From Caulobacteraceae bacterium (GTDB lineage Bacteria; Pseudomonadota; Alphaproteobacteria; Caulobacterales; Caulobacteraceae): a stretch of DNA of 64,000 nt. The notes below the pieces were generated by a model. The model was not told the DNA's origin. It saw only the letters and a list, made by a program, of their open reading frames with translations, and did no database searches. The position numbers were made by a program, and so were the translations under genes. This document shows positions 43,795-52,274 of the stretch, in pieces (within the stretch, counting starts at the first letter, position 1; each line of letters opens with the position of its first letter). The stretch is taken from positions 61,379-125,378 of the forward strand of contig JANWHQ010000091.1 of NCBI GenBank assembly GCA_025450315.1. The letters run 5' to 3'.

Positions 43795-45009
43795 CTAGCC
43801 GGCCCGCGCCAGGACGGGCTCCAGTCGGGGCGCTCGGGCCTCCGCACGCCGGCGCGACGGCGATGCGATCGCGCGGCGATAGATGTCGACGAGATCGGGC
43901 GCGACGGTGCGGCAATCGTACCGCAGAGCTTCCGCCTGGGCCCATGCGCCCAGCCGCTGGCGCAGCCCAGGGTCCATCACCAGGCGGCGCAGGCGGTGAT
44001 AGAAGGCCTCGTCGTCTCCGGGCGGGGCCAGGAGCTCGCCGGCGTGGTCGGCCAGCAGCGTGCGATAGCCGCGGTTGGCGGCAGCCACCACGGGCTTCCC
44101 GGCCGCCATGGCCTCGGCGATGACGATGCCGAAGCTCTCGCCGTAAGGGGAGGGCGCGCAGGCGATGTCGCAACCGGCATAGAGAGCGGGGCCCTCGTGG
44201 TCCTCGAACCGGCCCAGGAACTCCACGTCGGGCAGCCCGCGGTGGACGACGTAGCGGCGCAGCGCCGCTTCCTCGCTGCCCGCCCCGGCGATGACCAGCC
44301 GGACCGGCAGGCCGTCCTCGCACAGCCGGCGATAGGCCTGCAGCAGCACCATCACGCCCTTGCGCGGCTCCAACCGGCCCACGAACAGCAGCGTGACCTT
44401 GCCGTCCGCCGCGGGCGGGGCGTCCGGGCCCCCCGCGAAGCGGCGCAGGTCCGTGCACGGCGGCGACAGGTGGATGCCGCGGCCGGGCCCTGGATTCAGG
44501 TGGGCGCGCGGCGCCTCCGAGACGGCGATGGCCTCGTCGATGCGGGCGAGAAGCAACCGGCTCAGGCCGCCCAGCAGCACGCGGGTGAGGGCGCCGCCCA
44601 CGGTGTCGGGCGGCGTGTCGTGGAAGGTGACCACGCTGGGGGCGGGACTGCAGGCGAACGCCTGAAAGGGCAGCAGTGGGCTCCACAGGGTGTGGAAGTG
44701 CACCACGTCGAAGGCGCCCGGCCGCATGGCCGCCCGCAGGCGGCCGTACTGACCGCCCAGCGCCAGGCTGGCCTCGAAGCGGGTGCCCGAGAGGCGCACG
44801 GCAAGGCCGTGGCCGAGACGCACGATGCGCAGGTTCGGCGAGATCCGCTCGACGCCCGCGCCCGGCCGCATCTTGGGCGTGACGATGGTGACCTCGTGGC
44901 CGAGCTCGCCCAGGGCGGCGGCGGTGTCCCGGATGTGGGCCTGCACGCCGCCGGGGCGCTCCAGGTCGTAGGGACAGACATGCGCGATTCTCAACGGCGA
45001 ACTCTGCAC
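43795..45009 (-). CDS. GT4-family glycosyltransferase
   Basis: A 404-residue retaining glycosyltransferase of GT-B fold. The N-terminus RIAHVCPYDLERPGGVQAHI is typical of PimA/PimB-like mannosyltransferases, and the donor-binding part has FVGRLEPRKG and the EX7E motif GESFGIVIAEAMAAGKPVV. It is cytosolic or membrane peripheral. The acceptor and sugar are unknown; the neighbours (a glycine-zipper and a Tyr-rich envelope protein) suggest envelope work but give no pathway. Confidence 0.92.
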   Translation of the reverse strand: MQSSPLRIAHVCPYDLERPGGVQAHIRDTAAALGELGHEVTIVTPKMRPGAGVERISPNLRIVRLGHGLAVRLSGTRFEASLALGGQYGRLRAAMRPGAFDVVHFHTLWSPLLPFQAFACSPAPSVVTFHDTPPDTVGGALTRVLLGGLSRLLLARIDEAIAVSEAPRAHLNPGPGRGIHLSPPCTDLRRFAGGPDAPPAADGKVTLLFVGRLEPRKGVMVLLQAYRRLCEDGLPVRLVIAGAGSEEAALRRYVVHRGLPDVEFLGRFEDHEGPALYAGCDIACAPSPYGESFGIVIAEAMAAGKPVVAAANRGYRTLLADHAGELLAPPGDDEAFYHRLRRLVMDPGLRQRLGAWAQAEALRYDCRTVAPDLVDIYRRAIASPSRRRAEARAPRLEPVLARAG

Positions 45010-45322
45010 GATCGCTCCGTCTCCCCGGGAACAAGCTTTGCCTTAGTCGCCCGCGCCCTACATCCCAGAGGCTTGGCTCCGGAGCAACCTCGTATTTCAA
45101 GGCTGATACAATTCGCCGCCGGGATTGTCCGAACGCCCCACACCTGAGGCGCACGATTCGCTTACACCGACATGGCCGTGGGCGGACGGACACGGCGCCG
45201 GGCGGCATCCTGCACGATTTTGCGGCGCGGCGCGCGCCGCGCGTCGGCCGCCGAGGCCGGGGGCGCGGACGGTCGCCGAGGAATCCCCGTCAGACGATCC
45301 GGCGGACGCCGGGCCCTGCCGT
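45010..45322. other. Intergenic region without a gene
   Basis: A 313-nt stretch between the GT4 start and the stop of the Tyr-rich gene, both on the minus strand. It should hold the promoter of the GT4 gene and the terminator of the Tyr-rich gene. A perfect 18-nt palindrome of G and C lies at 45225-45242. No credible reading frame with a ribosome site was found. Confidence 0.5.
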
Positions 45323-45847
45323 CTAGCCGCGTTCGCCGTCGGTCGAGCTGTGCCGGGAATAGGAGCGGTAGCGATAGGTCGGCGTGGTGTAGTGCGGCCG
45401 CGAGTATCGCGGCGCGGCGTAGTGATAGCTGCGGTAGCTGTAGTTCCGCGGCGCCCGGTAGGCGCGGTCGTAGCCGTAGGCCCCTGAGTAGGTCCGGCGC
45501 TCGGGGCGGCTGTAGTCGCGCTCGTAGCCATAATCGCGGCGGCCGTAGTCCTGGTCGCGCTGGGCGTAGCCGCCGTCGTAGTCGTAGCTGTAGCCGTAGG
45601 CCGGGGCCTCGTAGGGAACGTAGTCGTAGTCCTGGTAGCCGTAGCCGCCTTCGTAGTAGCCGTCGTCCTCGTCGATGTAGGGGCTCTGGTAGCTGTAGCT
45701 CCCTTCATAGCCGTAGCCGGAGCCCTGGCAGCCGCAGGGCGGCGCGGAGGACCAGCCTCCGGAGTATCCGCCGCTCCAGCCTGCGTGAGCGGCGCCGCCC
45801 AGCGCCAGGACGGACGCCGCGGCGGCGGCGATGACCAAACGATGCAT
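45323..45847 (-). CDS. Tyr/Gly-rich secreted protein
   Basis: A 174-residue protein with a signal peptide (MHRLVIAAAAASVLALGGA, cut near AHA) and a mature part that is over a quarter tyrosine. Short YGY, YDY and DYG units recur, shifting to YRSY and RSYS units near the end. One CGCQG motif carries the only two cysteines. There is no enzyme domain. Tyr-rich exported proteins of this kind occur as hypotheticals in Caulobacterales; surface or adhesive roles are guesses. The sequence is low complexity, but the signal peptide and reading frame are clear. Confidence 0.75.
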   Translation of the reverse strand: MHRLVIAAAAASVLALGGAAHAGWSGGYSGGWSSAPPCGCQGSGYGYEGSYSYQSPYIDEDDGYYEGGYGYQDYDYVPYEAPAYGYSYDYDGGYAQRDQDYGRRDYGYERDYSRPERRTYSGAYGYDRAYRAPRNYSYRSYHYAAPRYSRPHYTTPTYRYRSYSRHSSTDGERG

Positions 45848-46028
45848 GAACCTGCTCCCTCCGGGCCGCGACTCGCACGAGCGGCCCCCGAAGTTAACGC
45901 AAGCGGGGCTTTGGCGGTTGCCGACTCAACGCAGCGGGGAATCCCGCGGCGGCGCTTCCGAACTCGCGCTTGACCGGGGCCGAGAACGGCGTTGCCCTGG
46001 CTCGGCGTGGGGTTGGGGGACGGCGATC

Positions 46029-47312
46029 GTGCAGAACGCGGACGGTGGGGGCGCACACGCCCGCGGGGCGCTGCCGGCCCGGATCGTGGTGCTCCTGGCC
46101 CTGGCCATGTTCGTCAACTACGCCGACCGGGGAAGCCTCTCGGTGGTGGCGCCGGTGCTGCACGACCAGTTGAGGCTCAGCGACGCCGAGATGGGCGTTC
46201 TGCTGTCGAGCTTCTTCTGGTCCTACACCCTGGCCCAGCCCCTGGCGGGCTCGATCGTCCAGCGCTTCGACGTGCGATGGGTGCTGGCCGTGGCCCTGGC
46301 GCTCTGGGCCGGCGCCACCATGCTCTGCGGCCTGGCCGTGGGCTATGTGGCCCTCCTGGGCCTGAGGCTCGCCATGGGCCTGGGCGAAAGCGTGATCTAT
46401 CCGGCCAACGCCCAGATCCTGGCCGAGCGCGCCGACGAACGGGTGCGCGGCCGCTGCAACGGCCTGATCTCCATGGCCATGTGCCTGGGACCGACCGGCG
46501 GGACCCTGGTCGGCGGTCTGGTGCTGGCGCACTACGGCTGGCGGGCGGTGTTCCTGTGCCTGGGCCTTCTGTCGCTGCTCTGGCTGTGGCCGTGGTTGAC
46601 CACGCCGCGCGAGGCGCCGGCCGCGGCGGCGGTCCGGGCGAAGCCCTCCGGCCCCGGCTATGGCGAGCTCCTCGGCCGGCGGGCCCTGTGGGGCGCTTCG
46701 ATCGGCCAGCTCTGCTACTCCTGGCAGTTCTACCTGCTGCTCACCTGGCTGCCCTCCTACCTGGTCAAGGCCCAGCATCTGTCGCTGTCGGCCATGGCGG
46801 GCACGGGCGCGGCGGTCTACGCCGTGCAGGCGCTGGCCGCCCTGGCCAGCGGCTGGGTGACCGACGCCCTGGTCCGACGCGGATCGGGCCGGGCCGGCGT
46901 GCGCCGCATCTTCCTGCTGCTCGCCATCGCCGGCGGCGGCCTGGCGCTGCTGGTCGAGGGATTGGGACCCAAGGGCCTGGCGATCCCATGCCTGTTCCTG
47001 GCGGGGATATGCACCGGATGGGGCAACCCGCTGATCTTCTCCATCGGCCAGACCCTGGCCGGCCCGTCGGCGGGCGGGCGCTGGATGGGCATCCAGAACA
47101 TGGGCGGCAACTTCGCCGGCATTCTCGCGCCCATCGCCACCGGGGTGATCGCCCAGATCACGGGCAGCTTCACCGGCGCCTTCGTGCTGGCGGCGGCGCT
47201 GTCGGTGGTCGGGATCGTGTGCTGGAGCCTGGTGCTGGGGCCCGTGGAGACCCTGACCTGGCGGCGCGGCGGGGCCGCCCTTCAGCCGCTGGCGGCCGCC
47301 AGGTTGAGCTGA
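46029..47312 (+). CDS. MFS transporter, anion:cation symporter (ACS) type
   Basis: A 427-residue permease with 12 helices. FVNYADRGSLSVVAP in helix 1 and GLGESVIYPANAQILAERADE in the 4-5 loop are ACS-family signatures (ExuT, phthalate and related organic-anion transporters). The GTG start at 46029 has GGGGGA about 9 nt upstream. The 3' end overlaps the convergent GNAT gene by 31 nt. The substrate is not determined. Confidence 0.87.
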   Translation: MQNADGGGAHARGALPARIVVLLALAMFVNYADRGSLSVVAPVLHDQLRLSDAEMGVLLSSFFWSYTLAQPLAGSIVQRFDVRWVLAVALALWAGATMLCGLAVGYVALLGLRLAMGLGESVIYPANAQILAERADERVRGRCNGLISMAMCLGPTGGTLVGGLVLAHYGWRAVFLCLGLLSLLWLWPWLTTPREAPAAAAVRAKPSGPGYGELLGRRALWGASIGQLCYSWQFYLLLTWLPSYLVKAQHLSLSAMAGTGAAVYAVQALAALASGWVTDALVRRGSGRAGVRRIFLLLAIAGGGLALLVEGLGPKGLAIPCLFLAGICTGWGNPLIFSIGQTLAGPSAGGRWMGIQNMGGNFAGILAPIATGVIAQITGSFTGAFVLAAALSVVGIVCWSLVLGPVETLTWRRGGAALQPLAAARLS

Positions 47313-48058
47313 ACGCGGGCGTCGAAGCAGCGGAAGCCCACCGCCTCATAGGCCCGGATCGCCGCGAGGTTCGCCTCCGTCGTCCCCAGCGTGAAGACCC
47401 TCATGCCCTGGTCGGCCAGCAGGTGCATCAGGCTGGCCGCCAGCGCCCGCGCCAGGCCACGCCCACAGACGTCTGGCGCGGTCAGGAAGTTGCCGAGGTT
47501 GGCGATCTCCTCGGCCAGGGCGTGCACGCCGCCGCAGGCCACGAGCCGGCCTTCGTCGTAGAGTCCCAGGAACGGCAGCTCCAGCATCCAGCTTGAGAAC
47601 ACCGTCTGCGGATAGTGTGCGGCGAAGAAGGCCGTGACTTCGCAGAGGTCGCCGGGACCCAGGCGCCTGCAGCGGCCGTCCGGCGCGGCGGCGGGCCGGC
47701 CGTCGAAGCGATAGAATCCAAGCCCCTGGCGCAGCGCCAGCCGCTCGCCCAGCACGGCGGCGACCCGGTCGGCGGCGGGACTCTGGAGGTGTAGCTCGGC
47801 GGGACCCGCCACGTCGGTCAGCGCCAGCTCCTCGTCCGGCGCCATTTCGCCGATCAGCGTCCGCGCCTCCAGGGTATCGAAGACGATGGCCAGGGCCGCG
47901 CCCCGGCGATCGCGCCCGATCCTGGCCAGGCGGTTGGATGCGCCGGCGCGCGCCGCGGCCAGGCCGCCGGCCAGATAGATGCGAAAGGTCGGATGGTCGC
48001 CGATCAGGTCGGCGATCAGCGCGAGGTCATCCTGGTCCAGCGCCTGGAGCGGCGTCAT
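47282..48058 (-). CDS. GNAT family N-acetyltransferase
   Basis: A 258-residue acetyltransferase with a divergent N-terminal half and a C-terminal GNAT domain. The acetyl-CoA loop is VCGRGLARALAASLM, preceded by LGNFLTAP, and the late motif NLAAIRAYEAVGFR is typical of FR47-like members. It follows the tricorn protease gene by 24 nt in the same direction, so they are probably co-transcribed. It overlaps the convergent MFS gene by 31 nt. The substrate is unknown. Confidence 0.88.
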   Translation of the reverse strand: MTPLQALDQDDLALIADLIGDHPTFRIYLAGGLAAARAGASNRLARIGRDRRGAALAIVFDTLEARTLIGEMAPDEELALTDVAGPAELHLQSPAADRVAAVLGERLALRQGLGFYRFDGRPAAAPDGRCRRLGPGDLCEVTAFFAAHYPQTVFSSWMLELPFLGLYDEGRLVACGGVHALAEEIANLGNFLTAPDVCGRGLARALAASLMHLLADQGMRVFTLGTTEANLAAIRAYEAVGFRCFDARVQLNLAAASG

Positions 48059-48082
48059 CTCCCCATCCGGAGGCGACGCCGG

Positions 48083-51000
48083 TCAGCGGCCTCCGCCCGA
48101 TTGCGGCTGGGGCGCGACAATGCCGCTGGACGGATAGGCCGGCAACAGCGGCGGCGGCCTGGGCGGGCCCGCCGGCCGATCGCCGATCTGATCCAGCATC
48201 AGCTTCACCGCCGCCTCGAGCTGGGCGTCGTGACCGGCCAGCAGGTCGGCCGGCTCGTCCTCGATCTCGATGTCGGGATCCACGCCATGGTTCTCCACCG
48301 CCCAGGTCCCGTCGGTGTTGTAGAGCGCCTGCTCGGGGATGGTGATGTAGCCGCCGTCGAGCAGCCGCCAGTTGCCGCGGATGCCGCGCACCCCGCCCCA
48401 CGAGCGGGTGCCGATCAGCTTGCCCAGCCCGTACTTCTTGAACAGGTAGGGGAAGATGTCCCCGTCCGAGGCCGACCAGTGGTTCAGCAGCGCCACCTTG
48501 GGGCCGTTCAGCACCGCCTGGGGCTCGGTGGCGATGGCGCCTTCGCGGTTGACGGTCAGGGCGATCAACTCGCGCCTCAGCCGTTCCAGCGGATAGGGGG
48601 CCACGAAGCCCCCGCCGTTCCAGCGGTCGTCCATGATCAGCGCCTGCTTGCCCAGCTGGGCGTAGAACTGGCGCAGGAACTGCTGCAGGCCCAGCTGCTC
48701 CATGTCGGACATGTAGACGTAGCCCACCTTGCCGCCGGACAGCCTGTCGACGACCTCGCGGTTGTGGTCGATCCAGGCCCGCTCCCTGAGGCCGATCTCC
48801 TCCTTGATCGGCTTGACGGTGACGTGCCGGCCAGGGCCGTTCGGGGTCTCGGACACCACCAGGTCCACCATGCCGCCGGCGTCGGTCAGCTGCAGCAGGC
48901 TGTCGGGCTCGGTGGGCGCGCGCAGGTCGACGCCGTCGATGGCCAGCACATAGTCGCCCGCCTTCACGTCCACGCCCGGCTCGGTCAGCGGGCTGCGGTA
49001 ATCCGCGCGGGTGTTGTCGCCCGGATAGATGGTCGCGATGCGATAGCGGCCGGAGGCGGGATCCAGCGCCCAGTCCACGCCCAGGAGGGCCGGTTTGACC
49101 CGCGTGGCCGGATCGCCGCCGTCGCCCCCGCCGACATAGGTGTGCGAGTTCGACATCTCGCCGATCATCTGGCCGATCAGGTAGTTGAGATCCTCGCGCG
49201 AGCCGACCTGCGGCAACAGCTTGGCGTAGCTGTCGTGGACCGCCTGCCAGTCGACGCCGTTCATCACCGGCGAGAAGAACAGGTCGCGCTCCAGCCGCCA
49301 GGCGTTCTGGTACATCTCGGCCCATTCCAGGGGCGGATCGGCCAGCAGGCGCATGTGGTCGAGGTCGAGCTGGTGCTTGGTGTCGTCGTCCTTGGCGGCG
49401 TCCGGCTTGACGTCGAGCACGGTGTAGTCGCTGTCGTGCTTGATCAGCACCGTCTTGCCGTCGAGCGAGATCGAGTAGCTGTCGACGTCGCTGGTGATCA
49501 CCTTGTCCTTGCGGGTCTTCAGGTCGTAGAGGCGCAGCTCGGACTTCTCGCCCGGCAGCACCCCCTCGATCATGCCGATCGGCTGGGTCAGGTAGACGAT
49601 CTTGTGATCGCGCACGTCCATCTGGGCGATGTTGGCCGACTTCACCGGCACCTCGACCGCGCGGGCCATCATGCCGTCCAGGTCGATGCGGATGGGGGCG
49701 ATAGGCCCCTTCTTGTCGCCGGGGCCGGCGTCGTCGGCCTTGGCGTCCTTGTCCTTGCCGTCCTTGTCCTTGGACTCCTTGCCCTTGGCGTCCTTGTTCG
49801 CGGGCTTGTCGGAATCGTCGTCCGGGCTGGAGGCGTCGGCCTCGTCCGAGCGCGGGGCGACCGGCGAGACGGCGTCGCGGCTCAGCGGGATGGCGTAGAT
49901 GCCCATCGACTTCAGCATGGAGAAGTCGAATTCCACGTCCGAGGGCACCGGGTTCTCGTGCCGGTTGGATACGAAATAGAGGACCTTGCCGTCCGGCGAC
50001 CAGGCGGGGCCCTGGTCGATCTCCGAACCGTCCCCGAGCCGGGTCAGCTTCCCGCCCACGAGGTCGTAGAGGTAGAGGTCGCGGCGGCGATCGTCGGCGC
50101 TCATGCTGAACGCCAGCCAGCGGCCGTCGGGCGAGAAGGCCTGGTCGTGGATCTCGTTCTTGGGATCCTGGGCCACCATCCGGGGCTCGCCGCCGTCGAC
50201 GCCGACGGTCCAGAGCTTGTGCTCGCCATCGCTGAAGGCCAGCGTCTTGCCGTCCGGTGAGAAGATGGGGCCGTAGAAATAGCCCTTGGCGAAATGGGTC
50301 AGCAGGCGCTCGGGCCCGCCCTCGGCCGGACGCACGGCCACCTGCTGGGAGCCGGCGGAATCGGTGGTGTAGGCGATCAGCTTGCCGTCCGGCGACCAGA
50401 CCGGATGGTCTTCGTCGGCGGTCTCGGTGCCGGTCAGGTCGCGCGTGGCGCCGTGCTCGGTGGGCACGCTGAAGATGTCGCCGCGGGCCGAGAACAGGGT
50501 GCGCTTGCCGTTGGGGGCCAGGGCGTAGTCGACCACCTGGGCCGGGTCGGTGTCGCGGATCTCGTCCTTGGCCTGGACCACGCGGGTGCGGGCGCGGGGG
50601 TTGTCGTCGGGGACGTGGACCTGCACCTCGCGCAGCTGCTCGGACGGCAGGTCGAGCTCGTAGAGCTTGCCGCCCTGCTGGAACGCGATGGCGTCCCCGC
50701 CCAGCGCCGGGAAGTCGATGTCGTAGTCGGTGAAGTGGGTGACCTCGCGGGTCTGTTTGGTGTCGAGGTCGTAGACCCAGATGTTGGCCCGGCGGTGCTC
50801 GTCCTGGTCGGACAGGTAGTAGATCTTGCGGCCCCACCACATGGGCGAGGTGTTGGTGCCGGACCAGGTGGTGATCTGGGTCAGCTTGCGGCTGTCGAAG
50901 TCGTAGGTGAAGACCTGCTGGGCTAGGCCGCCGTTGTAGCGCTTCCAGGTGCGGAAGTTCCGGAAGATGCGGTTGTAGGCGATGGAATGGCCGTCGGGGC

Positions 51001-51520
51001 CGTAGGTGGCCAGGCCGATGTAGCTGTCGATCGGCATCGGCGAGGGCAGGCCGCCCGCCACCGGGACCTTGTACATCTCCTGGACCCAGCTGTTCCACTG
51101 GTTCCGCTTGGTCAGATAGACCACGAACCTGGAATCCGGAGTCCAGGTGACCACCATGTTGTCCGGCCCGTGGCGGCCGCCGGTGCCGGCCTCGACCGTC
51201 GGATGGTAGGTGAGCCTGCGGGCCTGGCCGCCGGCCGCCGGGATCACCCAGACGTCGGTGCCGGCCTTGGAGGCTTCGGTGTAGGCGATCCAGCGTCCGT
51301 CCGGCGACACGCGGGGGAACATGTCCTCGCCCGCGGCGCTGGTCAGGCGCACCGCTTCGCCGCCGGCCTTTGACACCGACCAGATGTTGCCGTCCGCTAC
51401 GAAGACGATGCGGTCGCCATAGGGTTGGGGAAAGCGCGGCAGGGCGGCGTTGGCGGCGCTGGCGAGCGAAAGGGCGGCGGTCGTCGCCACCAGGGCGGAC
51501 GCGAGGCGAGAAAGGGTCAT
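48083..51520 (-). CDS. Tricorn protease homologue (S41 family), exported
   Basis: A 1145-residue protein. A signal peptide (MTLSRLASALVATTAALSL, cut near ANA) is followed by two beta-propeller parts (repeats such as SPDGRWIAYTEAS and SPDGKVLYFVSN), a Lys/Asp-rich spacer at about 575-605, a C1 helix bundle, a PDZ domain and the S41 catalytic domain. The nucleophile is in WSASDGDIFPY, about residue 1015, matching the SDGDIF motif of archaeal Tricorn. It degrades peptides released by other proteases. The ATG at 51520 is preferred over a TTG at 51535. A signal peptide makes it periplasmic, unlike the archaeal cytosolic enzyme. Confidence 0.93.
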   Translation of the reverse strand: MTLSRLASALVATTAALSLASAANAALPRFPQPYGDRIVFVADGNIWSVSKAGGEAVRLTSAAGEDMFPRVSPDGRWIAYTEASKAGTDVWVIPAAGGQARRLTYHPTVEAGTGGRHGPDNMVVTWTPDSRFVVYLTKRNQWNSWVQEMYKVPVAGGLPSPMPIDSYIGLATYGPDGHSIAYNRIFRNFRTWKRYNGGLAQQVFTYDFDSRKLTQITTWSGTNTSPMWWGRKIYYLSDQDEHRRANIWVYDLDTKQTREVTHFTDYDIDFPALGGDAIAFQQGGKLYELDLPSEQLREVQVHVPDDNPRARTRVVQAKDEIRDTDPAQVVDYALAPNGKRTLFSARGDIFSVPTEHGATRDLTGTETADEDHPVWSPDGKLIAYTTDSAGSQQVAVRPAEGGPERLLTHFAKGYFYGPIFSPDGKTLAFSDGEHKLWTVGVDGGEPRMVAQDPKNEIHDQAFSPDGRWLAFSMSADDRRRDLYLYDLVGGKLTRLGDGSEIDQGPAWSPDGKVLYFVSNRHENPVPSDVEFDFSMLKSMGIYAIPLSRDAVSPVAPRSDEADASSPDDDSDKPANKDAKGKESKDKDGKDKDAKADDAGPGDKKGPIAPIRIDLDGMMARAVEVPVKSANIAQMDVRDHKIVYLTQPIGMIEGVLPGEKSELRLYDLKTRKDKVITSDVDSYSISLDGKTVLIKHDSDYTVLDVKPDAAKDDDTKHQLDLDHMRLLADPPLEWAEMYQNAWRLERDLFFSPVMNGVDWQAVHDSYAKLLPQVGSREDLNYLIGQMIGEMSNSHTYVGGGDGGDPATRVKPALLGVDWALDPASGRYRIATIYPGDNTRADYRSPLTEPGVDVKAGDYVLAIDGVDLRAPTEPDSLLQLTDAGGMVDLVVSETPNGPGRHVTVKPIKEEIGLRERAWIDHNREVVDRLSGGKVGYVYMSDMEQLGLQQFLRQFYAQLGKQALIMDDRWNGGGFVAPYPLERLRRELIALTVNREGAIATEPQAVLNGPKVALLNHWSASDGDIFPYLFKKYGLGKLIGTRSWGGVRGIRGNWRLLDGGYITIPEQALYNTDGTWAVENHGVDPDIEIEDEPADLLAGHDAQLEAAVKLMLDQIGDRPAGPPRPPPLLPAYPSSGIVAPQPQSGGGR

Positions 51521-51628
51521 GAACAGCCCGGACAATGGAATTTTGTGGCGAAACTACTCCGCAAACGGCGCACGTCCACATCGCCGATCATGTCTTTTTC
51601 GTAAGGCTTTGCCTTCTCAGGGGGACGA

Positions 51629-51910
51629 ATGAGCGAAACCACCTCCAACGACCTCGACACCCGGGCCGAGCTGCTGACGCTGCGCGCGCTGCTGCTGCTG
51701 ACTCTGGGCGAGCTGGCCAACCTCAGGCCTGACACCAACCGCTTCCTGGTGGAGACCCGGCGCGAGCTGGTCCGCGCCCTGGGATCGGTGCGGATCGAGC
51801 CGGCCGAGCTGCAGCCCGCGCTGCGCGCCCGCGCGGTCGCCTTCGCCGATGACTGGTTCACCCACATCCACTTCAAGGAAGACGACAGCCCGCCGCCCCC
51901 GGGGCACTGA
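51629..51910 (+). CDS. Small hypothetical protein
   Basis: A 93-residue soluble protein rich in Leu and Arg and mostly helical (ELLTLRALLLLTLGELANL, FLVETRRELVRALGSVRIE). A Pro-rich tail ends in DDSPPPPGH. No family recognised. It is divergent from the tricorn gene, with GGGGGACGA directly before the ATG. A palindrome follows its stop. It is a credible gene of unknown function. Confidence 0.72.
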   Translation: MSETTSNDLDTRAELLTLRALLLLTLGELANLRPDTNRFLVETRRELVRALGSVRIEPAELQPALRARAVAFADDWFTHIHFKEDDSPPPPGH

Positions 51911-51925
51911 CCGCTTCAGATCTCG

Positions 51926-51945
51926 CTTGCCCGAATTCGGGCAAG
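51926..51945. terminator. Perfect 20-nt palindrome, possible terminator
   Basis: CTTGCCCG and CGGGCAAG flank AATT as an exact 8-bp stem, 16 nt after the stop of the small gene at 51629. It may terminate that transcript before the glmS operon or serve as a dimer-binding site. Confidence 0.45.
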
Positions 51946-51989
51946 GCTGTTGAGTCGGGCCTCGATTTGGCCGCATGAGGGCGCGTCGG

Positions 51990-52262
51990 ATGTCGGAGAC
52001 GAGCGACCTGGACGAGCTCACGGACTATGTGGCGCGCTCCAGCGGGCTCGATCCGGCGCAGGCCAGGCGGATCGTGGACGATGTGCTCAGCTACCTGTCG
52101 GAGAGCCCGGAGGACTTCGTCCGCCGCCGGCACGCCCGCTGGCTCGGGCTGGGCCGTCGCAACCCCGAGATCTATCCGCTCATCGCGGCCGAGCTGGCCC
52201 AGCGCCGGTTCCCCGCGCCGCGCTGGAGCCTGCGCCAGATCCGCCGGATCATCTACGGCTGA
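51990..52262 (+). CDS. Small hypothetical protein upstream of glmS
   Basis: A 90-residue soluble protein. The sequence DELTDYVARSSGLDPAQARRIVDDVLSYL opens it (helical), followed by EDFVRRRHARWLGLGRRN, and it ends in a basic segment, RWSLRQIRRIIYG. The acidic N-terminus and basic C-terminus suggest a helical, possibly nucleic-acid- or protein-binding protein. The ATG at 51990 is preferred (GAGGG 8 nt upstream). glmS follows after 12 nt, so they are one operon. No family is recognised. Confidence 0.78.
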   Translation: MSETSDLDELTDYVARSSGLDPAQARRIVDDVLSYLSESPEDFVRRRHARWLGLGRRNPEIYPLIAAELAQRRFPAPRWSLRQIRRIIYG

Positions 52263-52274
52263 GGGAGAGGGCTG

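Noticed and set aside
45172..45834. Long open frame of 220 codons opposite the Tyr-rich gene.
   Set aside because: Arg/Ser-rich, no ribosome site, and opposite a gene with a clear signal peptide; it is a GC-bias artefact.
45895..45925. A near EcfG promoter (GCAAC-N17-CGTT) before the Tyr-rich gene on the minus strand.
   Set aside because: One mismatch in the -35 core, so not counted with the three perfect ones.
48027..51581. A 1184-codon open frame overlapping the tricorn gene in another frame.
   Set aside because: Composition is Arg/Pro/Gly-rich noise; the overlapping frame holds the signal peptide, propellers, PDZ and S41 motifs.
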